The notes under the pieces were generated by a model, which saw only the letters and a program-made list of their open reading frames with translations, ran no database searches and was not told the DNA's origin. The translations under genes were made by a program, and so were the position numbers. 64,000 bases of DNA from Henriciella algicola (GTDB taxonomy: Bacteria; Pseudomonadota; Alphaproteobacteria; Caulobacterales; Hyphomonadaceae). The stretch lies in the NCBI RefSeq assembly GCF_003576245.1, contig NZ_QWGA01000007.1, forward strand, positions 62,001-126,000, written 5' to 3'. This document shows, one piece after another, positions 7,831 through 17,248 of this stretch (the first letter of the stretch is position 1; the number at the start of each line of letters is the position of its first letter).

Positions 7831-10038
7831 CTAGTCGAAATTGCGGGACCCCAATTCACCGATGGTCTTGAAGCCAAAGCGGAACACGATGGATTCCGAA
7901 GGCCCAAGCTCCCGGTTCGTTGTGCCCTGGCGCTCATAGACGAGCTCGAAGCGCGAGCAATCGTCTTCATAACCAATGCCGATGCCCTGGCGGATGTTGA
8001 GGTTCTGCTCAAATTCGCGCTGAAGCTCGAACAGGATCAGGATATTGTCGCGCACGAACACTTCACCGAGTAGGAAGAGACCTTCCTGGCGCACGCCCGA
8101 GCGCGTGATGCTCTCGTCGATCCGGTAATAGATCGCTTTCGTACGGGCGATATCTTCGATGTTGACGTTCAGAGCGGTGTCGAGCCGGTTGATATCCAGG
8201 CTGTCATCGTCGAGGCGAAGCTTCGTATCGATGCTGAAATAGTCATTGAACTCAACCGACGCGCTGACCAGCCAATCGCTGACGGTACCGTCCAGATTGC
8301 TCGGAACGTCGAAAGCCGGGTCGGCTTCGCTGCGCCACCGACGACCAACGAGACCGGAAATCTCAAACCCGTTCTTCCAGCGAGCGGTTGCCGAAATCCC
8401 TGCGCCCAGCTTTTTGTCGCCTTCGTAAAGGTCGTAACCGGCCTGCGCATTGGCATCGAACAGAGAAGATGTATCGAGCTCGAAGAAGGCGCCATCCTCA
8501 ATCGGGATTGGCTCATCGTTCGGTGTACCCGTCGACACCGCACCCATGACGATTGGTTCTACCAACAGGTCTACATTGCGGCCCGGACGATAGAAGGGCA
8601 TCGACAGCTTGACGCCCGTGGAACCGACACCGCGTGTGATGGTGTTGCTCTCATCCACAGTCGGAAAGTCATTGATGTTGTAATAGTCGAAGCGTGCTTC
8701 GGCGAAAGGCTCAACGATGAGGCCGCCTGGAATGATGCGCTGGGTAGACCAGTCAGCACCCGCAGACGCGCGGCGGCTGTCCACGCCTTCAACGCGCTCG
8801 AGAAAGGCTGCGGAGCCAGTTAGGCTGAGATAGCCGTACTTGCCGAAATCGACATCATACTGCGAGTTGATCAGCGGCAGGACGTCAGCGATGCGATCCT
8901 CTGCAATGCCTTGCGCTTGCAGGTTGTCAAAGGTCTGGATGGACGCATCGACATACCAGTTCTTTGCTTGGCCTTGCGTGTAGAGCTGCGACAGCAGCGT
9001 CTTGGGCTGGCTGTAATAGATGCCGCGGCGATCGTTCTCACCGTCAACGTCGTAGCGGTCTGTGTAGAGGTCATCGCTGGCCTCTTCGACGGCGAAACCC
9101 CAGTCCCAGTCTTCGGAAATGCGGAAACGGCCATCGGCGAAGAAGTGTCCTCGGAAGGCCTTGTTGTTGAGCCGCTCACCATCATCATCGAAACGTGCTT
9201 CGTTGGTGAAGCTGAAGTTCATGTTCACATCGCCGCTATAGAAGCGTTTGCGATAGTCAAACTCCAGGCGCGGATCGATTTTGGTGTAGAAAGCTGGCGC
9301 GACGACGAGGTCCTGATAGGGCGAAATCGCCCAGTAATAGCGCGGCTGGAGGAAAGCACCGTACTTCGTGGATGCGCCAAAGCGAGGCACCAGGAAGCCG
9401 GAACGGCGCTCTGACTGCGGATCCGGGTGCGAGAAATACGGGAAGTAGACAACCGGAACGCCCGCAATCTCGAACACGGCATCCCGGTAAGTGAACATGC
9501 CGGTTTCTTCGTTCAGCACTGCCTTGCGAGCGCGGATCGACCAGGTCGGTGTGCTCTGGCCTTCGCAGAGCTCACACGCGGTGAAGACGGCGCGGTCCAG
9601 CTCAGTAATAGTTTCGTTGCGGCGCTCCGCCGTGTTTGCGGCGGCGGTTTCGCCTTCCGGGGTGCGAAGTGAGAAGCCCGTGGCGAAACCATCAACGAGG
9701 CGAGAGTCGGTTTCAATCTCTTCGGCGAAACGCTCGGTGCCATCAGGCTCGGTGATAACGATGTCGCCCTGAGCACGAACCCGTCCGGTTTCGCGGTTAT
9801 AGGTCAGCTTGTCAGCGGTGAGAACGCGTTCACCATATTCAGCGCGGACGTTTCCTTCAGCGACAACCAGGTTTTCGTTTTCAAGTACGTAAGCATTGTC
9901 GGCGTCGAGAATGACGCGCTCTTCCACAACAGCATCGTCCTGTTCGGAAACCTCTTTCGTCTCCGTATCCTGGGCAATAGCCGGAAGGGCGGCTGTCGCG
10001 ACAAGTAATGACGCAAGAGAAATCTTCAAACTGGCCAT
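7831..10038 (-). CDS. lptD: LPS-assembly outer membrane protein LptD
   Basis: Outer-membrane translocon that inserts lipopolysaccharide into the outer leaflet with LptE. The 735-residue precursor starts at the ATG giving MASLKISLAS, preceded by a GAGGGGAGG ribosome site, with a signal peptide ending at PAIAQ. Residues about 45-130 form the OstA/LptA-like jellyroll (ADNAYVLENENLVVAEGNV), then comes the beta-barrel with YFPYFSHPDPQSERRSGFL, a hallmark of the family. Cysteines are few: ACELCEG in the jellyroll region and DDCSRFELVYE near the C-terminus. It leads the lptD-surA-pdxA-rsmA cluster. About 130 upstream bases up to dprA should hold its promoter. Confidence 0.96.
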   Translation of the reverse strand: MASLKISLASLLVATAALPAIAQDTETKEVSEQDDAVVEERVILDADNAYVLENENLVVAEGNVRAEYGERVLTADKLTYNRETGRVRAQGDIVITEPDGTERFAEEIETDSRLVDGFATGFSLRTPEGETAAANTAERRNETITELDRAVFTACELCEGQSTPTWSIRARKAVLNEETGMFTYRDAVFEIAGVPVVYFPYFSHPDPQSERRSGFLVPRFGASTKYGAFLQPRYYWAISPYQDLVVAPAFYTKIDPRLEFDYRKRFYSGDVNMNFSFTNEARFDDDGERLNNKAFRGHFFADGRFRISEDWDWGFAVEEASDDLYTDRYDVDGENDRRGIYYSQPKTLLSQLYTQGQAKNWYVDASIQTFDNLQAQGIAEDRIADVLPLINSQYDVDFGKYGYLSLTGSAAFLERVEGVDSRRASAGADWSTQRIIPGGLIVEPFAEARFDYYNINDFPTVDESNTITRGVGSTGVKLSMPFYRPGRNVDLLVEPIVMGAVSTGTPNDEPIPIEDGAFFELDTSSLFDANAQAGYDLYEGDKKLGAGISATARWKNGFEISGLVGRRWRSEADPAFDVPSNLDGTVSDWLVSASVEFNDYFSIDTKLRLDDDSLDINRLDTALNVNIEDIARTKAIYYRIDESITRSGVRQEGLFLLGEVFVRDNILILFELQREFEQNLNIRQGIGIGYEDDCSRFELVYERQGTTNRELGPSESIVFRFGFKTIGELGSRNFD

Positions 10039-10170
10039 GCCGCCTCCCCTCGATACGAACAGGTTACCTTGAATTCGCATAAGCGCAGTCCCGGCACAGG
10101 TCTACACTTCTAACCAGCCTGAAAGGGACTTTCCTGAATTTCTAGCTGATTTGTAAGGCGCAGCTATTAA

Positions 10171-11241
10171 CTATACCTTTGAGGCCAGTCCACCCGCATG
10201 GGTCAAGGCGCGTCCTTCCAATTCGAGCTCCATCAACCTCGCCGCGCACTGTCTGGCCGTGCAACCGCTGGCGCGTGCAATATCGGCGATGGGAAGAGGG
10301 GTTGGCGAAAGGGCTTCCACGATGCGCTCTGTCAGGCCGTCATCCTCTGCTTGAGAAGTGTCGGGCGGGTCTAGTGGTAGTGTCGGGTGGAAATGGACAG
10401 TCGTGTCCTCAATCTGTGAGGCGACGGCTTCGAGGACGTCCTCTGCATGGCGCACCAGGGTTGCGCCTTCGCGCAGCAGCCGGTTGGTGCCAGCCGCGCG
10501 CCTGTCCAGCGGTGAACCGGGGACGGCCATCACTTCGCGGCCCTGCTCACCAGCCATGCGGGCCGAGATGAGAGAGCCTGAGCGCTCTGTTGCTTCGATG
10601 ACGACGGTGCCCACGGCGAGGCCCGTAATGATGCGATTGCGGCGGGGAAAATCCTGCGCAGTGGCGCGGCGGCCGAAGGCGCGTTCAGACACGACGAGGC
10701 CTGACTGCTCAATCTCATGGTAGAGCGCCTCGTGCTGCGGCGGGTAGATCTGGTCGACGCCGCCAGCGAGCACAGCGATTGTGCCCGTATTGAGGGCAGC
10801 CTGATGCGCTTCACCGTCAATGCCGCGGGCGAGGCCCGATGCGATGACGAGGCCTGCCTTGCCAAGCGCGGCAGCAAGTTCTCTCGCGATCTTGCGACCT
10901 GCAGCAGAGGCGTCGCGCGCGCCGACGAGCGCAATGGCGGGACGTTGTAACAGGGTGGTGTCGCCCAGCACGGTGAGCACGGGCGGCGGCGGCGACAGTT
11001 CGCCGAGAGCGACCGGATATTCCTCGTCTTCGGAGAAGATCAGCTTCGCGCCACGATTGGATGCTATGTCCATTTCGCGTCGGGCTGCATCGAGGTCAGC
11101 CCGGTTGCCGGCGCGTTTTACGGCGTCCTGCGGCGAGCCGTATTTTGCCAGCAGCTGGAAGAAAGTAACCGGCCCGACCTGCGGCGCCCGCGCTAGCGCG
11201 AGCCAGGAGACACGGCGCTCCTCGCTGGAGCCGCTGTTCAA
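10171..11241 (-). CDS. dprA: DNA processing protein DprA
   Basis: DprA/Smf binds incoming single-stranded DNA and loads RecA during natural transformation; it is also common in species not known to be competent. The 356 residues contain the Rossmann-like core with ALVGARDASAAGR, VIASGLARGIDGEAHQAAL, YPPQHEALY and FPRRNRIITGLA, then a C-terminal winged-helix DML1-like domain (about 290-350). The start is TTG, overlapping the plsY stop as TTGA, so translation is likely coupled to plsY. The plsY-dprA pair is common in alphaproteobacteria, where topA often follows; here topA is elsewhere. Confidence 0.94.
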   Translation of the reverse strand: MNSGSSEERRVSWLALARAPQVGPVTFFQLLAKYGSPQDAVKRAGNRADLDAARREMDIASNRGAKLIFSEDEEYPVALGELSPPPPVLTVLGDTTLLQRPAIALVGARDASAAGRKIARELAAALGKAGLVIASGLARGIDGEAHQAALNTGTIAVLAGGVDQIYPPQHEALYHEIEQSGLVVSERAFGRRATAQDFPRRNRIITGLAVGTVVIEATERSGSLISARMAGEQGREVMAVPGSPLDRRAAGTNRLLREGATLVRHAEDVLEAVASQIEDTTVHFHPTLPLDPPDTSQAEDDGLTERIVEALSPTPLPIADIARASGCTARQCAARLMELELEGRALTHAGGLASKV

Positions 11242-11849
11242 GCGGCGTCCTTCTTCTTCTGTCCGAATTTCGGTTCGGTGCCAGAGAGAAGACGTTTGAG
11301 GTTGGCGCGGTGGGTCCAGAAGACCAGCGCACTCAGCACGACAAGCACGCCGACGGCGAACTGCGTCTCACCCAGTAGCCAGCCACCGATCGGGACCAGC
11401 GTTGCCGCTGTGAGGGCTGCCAGTGACGAGATGCGTGAGAAGAAGAAGACGGCCAGCCAGATCGGTGCGGCAATCAGGAAGCCTTTCCAGGAGGCGAACA
11501 GAAGCAGGCCTGCATATGTCGCAACGCCCTTGCCGCCCTTGAAGCGTAACCAGATCGGGTAGCAGTGGCCGATGAACGCGAAGACGCCAGCGATCAGTCC
11601 GACATTCCGGTCACCGAAAACGAGGGCGAAACCGACAATGGCAAGGCCCGCCTTGAAGCTGTCGAGGAGGAGGGTGGCGAGCGCCAGATCCTTGCGCCCC
11701 GTGCGCAGGACATTGGTCGCGCCGATATTGCCCGACCCAATCTCGCGGATGTCGCCTAGACCTGCGGCGCGCGTGATAAACAGGCCAAACGGGATTGAGC
11801 CGAGAAAATAGCCGCCGAGAGCAGCGATGATGAAGGCGATGCCATCCAT
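11238..11849 (-). CDS. plsY: Glycerol-3-phosphate acyltransferase PlsY
   Basis: Inner-membrane enzyme that transfers the acyl group from acyl-phosphate to glycerol-3-phosphate, the first step of phospholipid synthesis. The 203-residue protein has about five to six hydrophobic segments and the three PlsY motifs: SGNIGATNVLR, FKGGKGVAT and HRANLKRLLSGTE. I chose the ATG giving MDGIAFIIAA; the in-frame extension upstream is hydrophilic and unlike the family. The C-terminus is a short lysine-rich tail. It overlaps dprA by four bases and is divergent from the TetR gene across about 135 bases that should hold both promoters. Confidence 0.95.
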   Translation of the reverse strand: MDGIAFIIAALGGYFLGSIPFGLFITRAAGLGDIREIGSGNIGATNVLRTGRKDLALATLLLDSFKAGLAIVGFALVFGDRNVGLIAGVFAFIGHCYPIWLRFKGGKGVATYAGLLLFASWKGFLIAAPIWLAVFFFSRISSLAALTAATLVPIGGWLLGETQFAVGVLVVLSALVFWTHRANLKRLLSGTEPKFGQKKKDAA

Positions 11850-11985
11850 GATATTGTGTCCTGACAGGATACGAGCGGCGGGGAGGGGTTTTGTGTGCGT
11901 GTCTGGGAGTGAGGTCAAGACGCGGTGCGAAAGACGCAAATGCCTTTAACCATCGCTTTGCCCTTGATCATTATAGGATCTGTCG

Positions 11986-12564
11986 ATGATGACAGCTGAC
12001 ACTGAAGCCGTTCAGACTGTGCCTGCACGGGAGAAAATCCTGCAGGCGACCCTAGACCTCATTCCAGACTGGGGGCCGGACCGCATCACGCACCGGCTGG
12101 TTTCAGCCGAAGCCGATGTGTCTCCGGGCACGATCACCTACCATTTCGATACGATTGATGCGCTGCTGTCAGACGCCTTCCGGCTCTACATGGCTGACTA
12201 TGAGGCCGGGCTGGATGAGGCGCTTGAAGCGCGACCATTGCGGTCATCCCGCGATGTCGTGCAATTCCTGATGATGCTGATCGCGACCTCGCCAGAGCGC
12301 GCTGACTTGGCGCGTATCGAATATGCGATGATCGCCTATGCGCAGCGTGACGAGCTTCTCCAGCAGGAGGTGACAGCTTGGGCGGAGCTCTTGCCAGCAC
12401 GCCTGTTTGATGCGCTACGCCGGATTGGCGATCGGTATCCAGATGTGTCGGTGTCGCGGCTCGTGCGCTATTGCCGGGGCGTCGAATTTGACGTGCTCTC
12501 GCGCGGGCTCAGCATCGATCTTGTCGAGCTTGAGGGTGAGCTTCTTTCTCTGCTCGACGTCTGA
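11986..12564 (+). CDS. TetR family transcriptional regulator
   Basis: A 192-residue protein with an N-terminal TetR helix-turn-helix (about residues 17-63): AREKILQATLDLI, then ITHRLVSAEADVSPGTITYHFDTIDALL, the typical recognition helix followed by a tyrosine-histidine-phenylalanine. The C-terminal ligand domain (about 75-190) is not assignable to a ligand. It is divergent from plsY and converges on the pseudo-dihydroorotase gene with a gap of only three bases. Its target is unknown; autoregulation or control of plsY through the shared 135-base spacer is a guess from position. Confidence 0.85.
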   Translation: MMTADTEAVQTVPAREKILQATLDLIPDWGPDRITHRLVSAEADVSPGTITYHFDTIDALLSDAFRLYMADYEAGLDEALEARPLRSSRDVVQFLMMLIATSPERADLARIEYAMIAYAQRDELLQQEVTAWAELLPARLFDALRRIGDRYPDVSVSRLVRYCRGVEFDVLSRGLSIDLVELEGELLSLLDV

Positions 12565-12567
12565 GAC

Positions 12568-13839
12568 CTATCTCTGAAATACGGTCTCGCCGCCGATAAT
12601 TGTGTGCATGACGCGGCCAACCATCCGGCGCCCGTCAAAGGGCGAGTTGAGGGACCGCGATAGCAGGTTCTCGCGCTCGCAATGCCAGGGTTTGTCCGGG
12701 TCGAACAGGATGAGGTCTGCTGGCAGGCCCGCGGCAAGTCGGCCTTGTGGTACGCCGATGAGCTTGGCCGGTGAGGATGTGATGGGGCGCAGCGCGTCGA
12801 GCAGGCTGAGCCGCTCATCCTGAACCAGAACGAGGAGTGCCGAAAGGACCGTCTCAAGGCCGGCGGCACCAAAGGCAGCTTCGCCGAATGGGAGACGCTT
12901 TTCTTCGGGCGGCTGTGGGTCGTGGGCGGAGACGACAGCATTGATTTCACCGGCTGCGAGGGCATCGATCAGTGCCTGTCGATCATCCTCATTGCGGAAG
13001 GGTGGATTGACCTTGCAGTAGGTCAGGTAATCGCCGACGTCGGTTTCGTTGAAGAAGAGGTGATGGGCGGCAACGCTGACATAGACTTCGACACCGCGGT
13101 CCCGGGCCTCACGGATGATGTCGAGGCTGCGCGCGGTCGAGACCTGATCGACGAGAAGGCGGCAGCCTGTTGCTTCAGCAAGAAGCAGGTCACGGGAGAG
13201 GCCAATCCATTCGGCTTCGCGTGGCAGACCAGAGAGCCCCATTCGCGCGGCGCGGGCGCCTGAATTCATGACACCCTTCGCAGAAAGGGCGTATGTGTCG
13301 GCGCGGCTTGAGACCATGACATCGCAGCTGGCGGCATAGGCCATAGTGCGGCGAAGGACTGAGGTGTCCTCAATCGGCCAGTCGCCATTCGTGAAGAAGA
13401 CAGCGCCAGAGCCCTGCATCAGGCTGATTTCGGACATGGCCTTGCCCTGAAGCCCCATGGTCAACGCGCCTGCTGGATAAATCCTTGTCTTAGATGTCTC
13501 GCGGCCGCGATTGGTGATGAACTGGACGAGGGCGACGTCGTCAATGACCGGTTCGGTGTCCGGCATGACGACCATGCTTGTCACACCGCCAGAAACGGCT
13601 GCGCGGGACGCGGTTTCGAGCGTTTCGCGTTGTTCGCCGCCGGGTTCACCGGTCTTGACGCGGAGGTCTACGAGGCCGGGTGAAAGGCAAAGGCCTGACG
13701 CATCGATCAGCGTATCGGCGCCGCCGCTGACGTCTCCAACAGCGGAGATTTTGCCGTCCTCAATGAGCAGGCTTCCCAAGTCATCGAGGCCGGATGCCGG
13801 GCAGAGCAGGCGGGCATTTGTGATCAGGGTCCGGCTCAT
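12568..13839 (-). CDS. Non-catalytic dihydroorotase homologue (PyrC'/PyrX type)
   Basis: A 423-residue amidohydrolase-fold protein of the dihydroorotase family next to pyrB (ATGA overlap). The zinc-binding HxH of active enzymes, usually in a GLVDxHVHLREPG context, reads [13 protein letters not shown], so both histidines are gone. The histidine usual in the HCED-like region is SSRAD, that of HxST is QVST, and the catalytic aspartate region reads [12 protein letters not shown]. It is therefore very unlikely to be an active dihydroorotase. In Pseudomonas a similar inactive PyrC' is a structural subunit required for aspartate transcarbamoylase assembly; that role is inferred here. A true dihydroorotase should be elsewhere in the genome. 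Confidence 0.88.
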   Translation of the reverse strand: MSRTLITNARLLCPASGLDDLGSLLIEDGKISAVGDVSGGADTLIDASGLCLSPGLVDLRVKTGEPGGEQRETLETASRAAVSGGVTSMVVMPDTEPVIDDVALVQFITNRGRETSKTRIYPAGALTMGLQGKAMSEISLMQGSGAVFFTNGDWPIEDTSVLRRTMAYAASCDVMVSSRADTYALSAKGVMNSGARAARMGLSGLPREAEWIGLSRDLLLAEATGCRLLVDQVSTARSLDIIREARDRGVEVYVSVAAHHLFFNETDVGDYLTYCKVNPPFRNEDDRQALIDALAAGEINAVVSAHDPQPPEEKRLPFGEAAFGAAGLETVLSALLVLVQDERLSLLDALRPITSSPAKLIGVPQGRLAAGLPADLILFDPDKPWHCERENLLSRSLNSPFDGRRMVGRVMHTIIGGETVFQR

Positions 13840-14783
13840 ACGCTTCTTCCTGCGAGCAGTTTGAGCACAGCCTCGCGGACCGCGACGCCCATCTCGACCT
13901 GCTGTGTGATGACAGAGCGCTCACCGTCAGCGATGGCGCTCTCGATCTCGATGCCGCGGTTCATTGGGCCTGGATGCATGACGGTCGCGTCGCTGGCGGC
14001 GCGAGCGAGGCGTTCTTTCGTGAGGCCGAAATTGCGGAAATATTCGCGCTGGCTTGGAAGATAGGCGCCGTTCATGCGTTCCATCTGCAGGCGAAGCATC
14101 ATGACGACATCTGCGCCCTCAATGGCGTCATCGAAGCTATGCGTGGTGCGCGCGGCGCCCCAGTGTTCTGTGCCCGATGGCAGAAGCGTAGCCGGGCCGC
14201 AGAGTGTGACTTCGGCGCCAAGCAGGTGCAAGGCGAGTGTTGTCGAGCGGGCGACGCGTGAGTGCAGGATGTCCCCGCAGATCGTGACTTTCAGCCCTTC
14301 GATCCGCCCCTTGGTGCGCCGGATGGTGAGCGTGTCGAGCAAGCCCTGCGTCGGGTGCTGGTGGGTGCCGTCGCCGGCATTGATGACCGCGCAATCCACT
14401 TTCCGGGAGAGTAGCTTGACCCCGCCGGAGGCCGAATGACGGATCACGATCGCGTCGGGGGACATCGCATTCAGCGTCATCGCCGTATCGATCAGTGTCT
14501 CGCCTTTCTTGACGCTGGACTGGGCGATGGGCATCGCCACGACGTCGGCGCCAAGGCGTCTCGCGGCGATTTCGAAGCTGGACATGGTGCGGGTCGAATT
14601 CTCGAAGAAGAGATTGATGACCGTCATGTCCTTGAGGTGCGGCTCCGGCCGACGACCCGCGCGCGTTGCCTCGGCAAACTCTTCGGAAAGATCGAGAATA
14701 TGTTCGATATCGAGCCGGGACAGATCCTCAATGCTCAATAGATGCTTGTGACCAAACTTGTAGCTGTAGCCCGGAATGGACAT
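13836..14783 (-). CDS. pyrB: Aspartate carbamoyltransferase catalytic subunit
   Basis: Condenses carbamoyl phosphate and aspartate to carbamoyl aspartate, the committed step of pyrimidine synthesis. The 315 residues start at [10 protein letters not shown]; a longer in-frame start would add a proline-rich stretch unlike the family. Active-site motifs are intact: [12 protein letters not shown] (carbamoyl phosphate binding), SSVKKGET with the loop lysine, [17 protein letters not shown] and MHPGPMNRG. No pyrI regulatory gene follows. Instead the inactive PyrC homologue is overlapped by four bases, which suggests a dodecameric PyrB-PyrC' type enzyme. Confidence 0.96.
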   Translation of the reverse strand: MSIPGYSYKFGHKHLLSIEDLSRLDIEHILDLSEEFAEATRAGRRPEPHLKDMTVINLFFENSTRTMSSFEIAARRLGADVVAMPIAQSSVKKGETLIDTAMTLNAMSPDAIVIRHSASGGVKLLSRKVDCAVINAGDGTHQHPTQGLLDTLTIRRTKGRIEGLKVTICGDILHSRVARSTTLALHLLGAEVTLCGPATLLPSGTEHWGAARTTHSFDDAIEGADVVMMLRLQMERMNGAYLPSQREYFRNFGLTKERLARAASDATVMHPGPMNRGIEIESAIADGERSVITQQVEMGVAVREAVLKLLAGRSV

Positions 14784-14837
14784 GCGCTGCCTTTCGATTT
14801 TCGGCGGTTTAGGCGCGTTTCCGCCCCCCCGCAAGGC

Positions 14838-15764
14838 CTAGAACAGCGCGAAGCTGAGACAGGCAAACCAGATGACCGGCATGGTGATGAGAGAGAGGAC
14901 CGTCTGCATCGCGATGAGATTGGCGGCAAGCGGCGCATCACCGCCGAGCTGGCGGGCCAGGATGTAGGAGCTGGTCGCAGTCGGGACCGATGCACTGATG
15001 ACGGCGATGGCGAGCGGCGTGCCGCTGATACCGAGGACGAGCGCGCCGCCTATGGCGAGTATCGGCAAGCCGATGAGGCGCACGAGCGACCAGGTTACGG
15101 TCTTGAGGCCCGAACGGCCAAGCGCGGCGATGTCCATTCCGGCACCTGCAGCGAGCAGGCCGAGCGCGATCGTTCCCTGACCAAGAAGATCTATGGTGAG
15201 GTCGAGGAGGGGAGGGATTTCGATGTTGAGCGCAGCAAGAAGGCCGCCCACGGCGCAGGCGATGATGAGCGGATTGCGCACGAGCTCCTTGACCGGGTTT
15301 CGCTTTGGCAGGCCTTCGCGTTCGGCGTGGCTGGTGAGTGCTGCGACGCTGAGCACATTGGCGGCCGGGATCATCGCGGCCGCTGCGATAGAGACGAGGG
15401 CGAGGCCTTCATCACCGAACAGGGCGCTGGCGATAGATAGGGCGACAAAGGTGTTCCAGCGAACATTCGACTGGATGATCGAGCCGACTTCCGGGCGTCT
15501 TATGCCGGGCCAGCGGCGGGCCAGCAGCCCGAACGCGCCGAGCAGGCCTTGCGCGGCGATCAGCAAGGCCATGAGTGCCCATGGCGCCTCTTCAAAAGGC
15601 GCGTTGGCCAGTGCGCGAATGATCAGGGCTGGAAAGAGGACGACATAGGCGAGGCGTTCGATCGCGCGCCACCCATCATCCGTGATGGTCTTGCGCCAGC
15701 CTAGAAACCGCCCCAGCGCGACGATCAGGATCACTGGAACGAGCGCTGAGAGGAAGGCGCTCAT
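14838..15764 (-). CDS. AEC (auxin efflux carrier) family permease
   Basis: A 308-residue membrane protein with about ten hydrophobic segments in two halves, matching the AEC transporter family (Mem_trans). Family features include a conserved N-terminal FPALIIRALA, NVRWNTFVALSIA in the middle and SVPTATSSYILARQLGGD in the second half. Bacterial members move malate, malonate or related organic acids, but the substrate here cannot be read from sequence. The start overlaps the end of ruvX by four bases (ATGA), so it is co-transcribed with ruvX. Confidence 0.85.
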   Translation of the reverse strand: MSAFLSALVPVILIVALGRFLGWRKTITDDGWRAIERLAYVVLFPALIIRALANAPFEEAPWALMALLIAAQGLLGAFGLLARRWPGIRRPEVGSIIQSNVRWNTFVALSIASALFGDEGLALVSIAAAAMIPAANVLSVAALTSHAEREGLPKRNPVKELVRNPLIIACAVGGLLAALNIEIPPLLDLTIDLLGQGTIALGLLAAGAGMDIAALGRSGLKTVTWSLVRLIGLPILAIGGALVLGISGTPLAIAVISASVPTATSSYILARQLGGDAPLAANLIAMQTVLSLITMPVIWFACLSFALF

Positions 15765-16219
15765 GAGGCGTTTGCCAGCCTGTCGATGGCCGTCTGAAGG
15801 ATGATGGCGGCCGCCGAAGCGTCGATGAGTTCTGCGCGCCGCGCACGCGAGAGGTCGCCTGCGATCATGGCGCGCTCGGCCTCGCTGCTGGATAGTCGCT
15901 CATCCTGAAAGGCGATGGGAATGTCACGCCGCGCAATGATGTTGCGGGCAAGAGCGCGGGCCGACTGGGCGCGCGGACCTTCACTTCCATCCATATTGAG
16001 CGGCAGGCCCATGACGAGGCCGACCGTCTTTCTCTGATCGATGATTTCGAAGAGGCGGTCGAGGGAAGGGCCAAGCTTGCGGCCCTTCTTGATGGTCTCG
16101 ATGGGCGAGGCGATCAGGCGGCCTGCGTCACAGGCGGCGATGCCCAGCGTTTTGGAGCCGGGGTCAATGCCGATCAGCGGCCCGCTGGGTGGAAGATCGA
16201 ACAGGTCGATGGTCGCCAT
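15761..16219 (-). CDS. ruvX: Holliday junction resolvase-like pre-16S rRNA nuclease RuvX/YqgF
   Basis: YqgF-family RNase H-fold nuclease implicated in processing the 5' end of 16S rRNA. The 152-residue protein starts at MATIDLFDLPP. It shows the three acidic motifs of the fold: GIDPGSKTLGIA, VMGLPLNMDGSEG followed by FQDERLSSSEAE, and IDASAAAIILQ. The in-frame extension upstream is antisense to gatC and is not coding. It is divergent from gatC with about 80 bases between starts and is followed by the AEC transporter in a four-base overlap. Confidence 0.95.
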   Translation of the reverse strand: MATIDLFDLPPSGPLIGIDPGSKTLGIAACDAGRLIASPIETIKKGRKLGPSLDRLFEIIDQRKTVGLVMGLPLNMDGSEGPRAQSARALARNIIARRDIPIAFQDERLSSSEAERAMIAGDLSRARRAELIDASAAAIILQTAIDRLANAS

Positions 16220-16298
16220 GTGAGGCTCTGTGCCCCCTTCTCTTGAATTTGCCCTGCCTAGCGCGTATCGCACGGTTCTGTCGATTGGAGACCCGCTC

Positions 16299-16586
16299 AT
16301 GAGTGTCACGAAGGAAGATGTCCGCAAGGTAGCCCGCCTGTCGCGCATTGCCGTGAGCGAGGACCGTCTGGAGCCGTTGGCCAACGAGCTCACCTCCATC
16401 ATGGGCTGGATCGAGCAGCTGAACGAAGTGGATGTCGATGGGGTCGAACCGATGACCTCTGTCGTCGATGCAACGCTGCCGATGCGCGATGACGTTATTA
16501 CCGACGGCAACATTCAGGACCAGGTGCTGGCAAATGCGCCAAAGAGCGAAGACGGCTTCTTCGTCGTTCCGAAGTCGGTCGAATAA
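16299..16586 (+). CDS. gatC: Aspartyl/glutamyl-tRNA amidotransferase subunit C
   Basis: Small subunit of the GatCAB complex, which amidates Glu-tRNA(Gln) and/or Asp-tRNA(Asn). The 95-residue protein starts at MSVTKEDVRKVARLSRI, preceded by a GGAG site, and contains the typical SIMGWIEQLNEVDVDGVEP and ends DGFFVVPKSVE. The upstream in-frame extension is unlike the family. gatA lies 1.85 kb downstream, beyond three opposite-strand genes, so gatC is not in a simple gatCAB operon. Confidence 0.96.
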   Translation: MSVTKEDVRKVARLSRIAVSEDRLEPLANELTSIMGWIEQLNEVDVDGVEPMTSVVDATLPMRDDVITDGNIQDQVLANAPKSEDGFFVVPKSVE

Positions 16587-16710
16587 GAAAGTAATTTAGG
16601 CGTTTGCTCGGCACTTGCTTTCTGGGCGGTGCTGACCCGAAACCCCGTAACAGGCGCGCGGCGTGGCGCCGACCAACGATTTATTCGGTCGGATACTTCT
16701 GACAGCAATC

Positions 16711-16757
16711 AGAAAAAAAAAGCCCCGCAGACGTGAACGCGTCTGCGGGGCTTTCTC
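16711..16757. terminator. Bidirectional intrinsic terminator
   Basis: A perfect 13-base stem (16721-16733 with 16740-16752) with a 6-base loop. Read on the minus strand it is followed by a run of nine T, so it is a strong terminator for the exported-protein gene ending at 16776. On the plus strand the trailing T-run is short and broken (TTTCTCGTTT), making it a weaker stop for gatC. Confidence 0.9.
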
Positions 16758-16775
16758 GTTTCAAATTGTTCAATT

Positions 16776-17225
16776 CTACTGGAGTGAAGCGACCTCAGTC
16801 GGCAACTGATGCTCGTTCCATTCATAGATCGCTTTGATCTTGCAGCTGCTCTGGAACCCTGAATCGGGAATACCAGCGGTGAAACCGCTATAGGACTGGG
16901 CCACAAGACGCTGTTGATTGCTCAGGCATTCGCCATTTCGTTCACGCTCAACAGCGAGATTCAATGTGCCAGCGAGCTCGCTGCATGGATCATCAGTTTC
17001 AATCAGATATTCCTGCCCGGTTGATGCTCTTACGATCACGGTCCGATCTGTCGTTTCGCGGTAGGCGAAGGTCGGTTGAATGCCACACACTTCCGCCCGT
17101 TCGGTGCCTATGCGAGAGTCTGCGAGGTACGACATGGATGCGACTGATGTTGGTGCAACTGCCTGAGTGTTCGTGCATGCTGCGAGCGTAGCTGCCGCAA
17201 ATGTCGCTGGAATCAGAGTACGCAT
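16776..17225 (-). CDS. Small exported four-cysteine protein, paralogue 1 (putative lipoprotein, DUF6491-like)
   Basis: A 149-residue precursor starting at MRTLIPATFAAA behind a GGAG site, with a lipobox-like LAAC at about residue 16, so probably a lipoprotein. The mature part shares a framework with its two neighbours: a D-SRIG-T-RAEVC start, TVIVRASTGQEYLIETDDPC, GECLSNQQRL and a near C-terminal CKIKAIYEWNE. Four cysteines occupy matching positions in all three proteins and may form two disulfides. The arrangement resembles DUF6491 proteins, but that assignment is from memory and tentative. Function is unknown. It sits 23 bases from paralogue 2 and just before a strong terminator, so it ends that transcript. 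Confidence 0.75.
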   Translation of the reverse strand: MRTLIPATFAAATLAACTNTQAVAPTSVASMSYLADSRIGTERAEVCGIQPTFAYRETTDRTVIVRASTGQEYLIETDDPCSELAGTLNLAVERERNGECLSNQQRLVAQSYSGFTAGIPDSGFQSSCKIKAIYEWNEHQLPTEVASLQ

Positions 17226-17248
17226 GGACGTCTCCTTTACTGAAGGCC

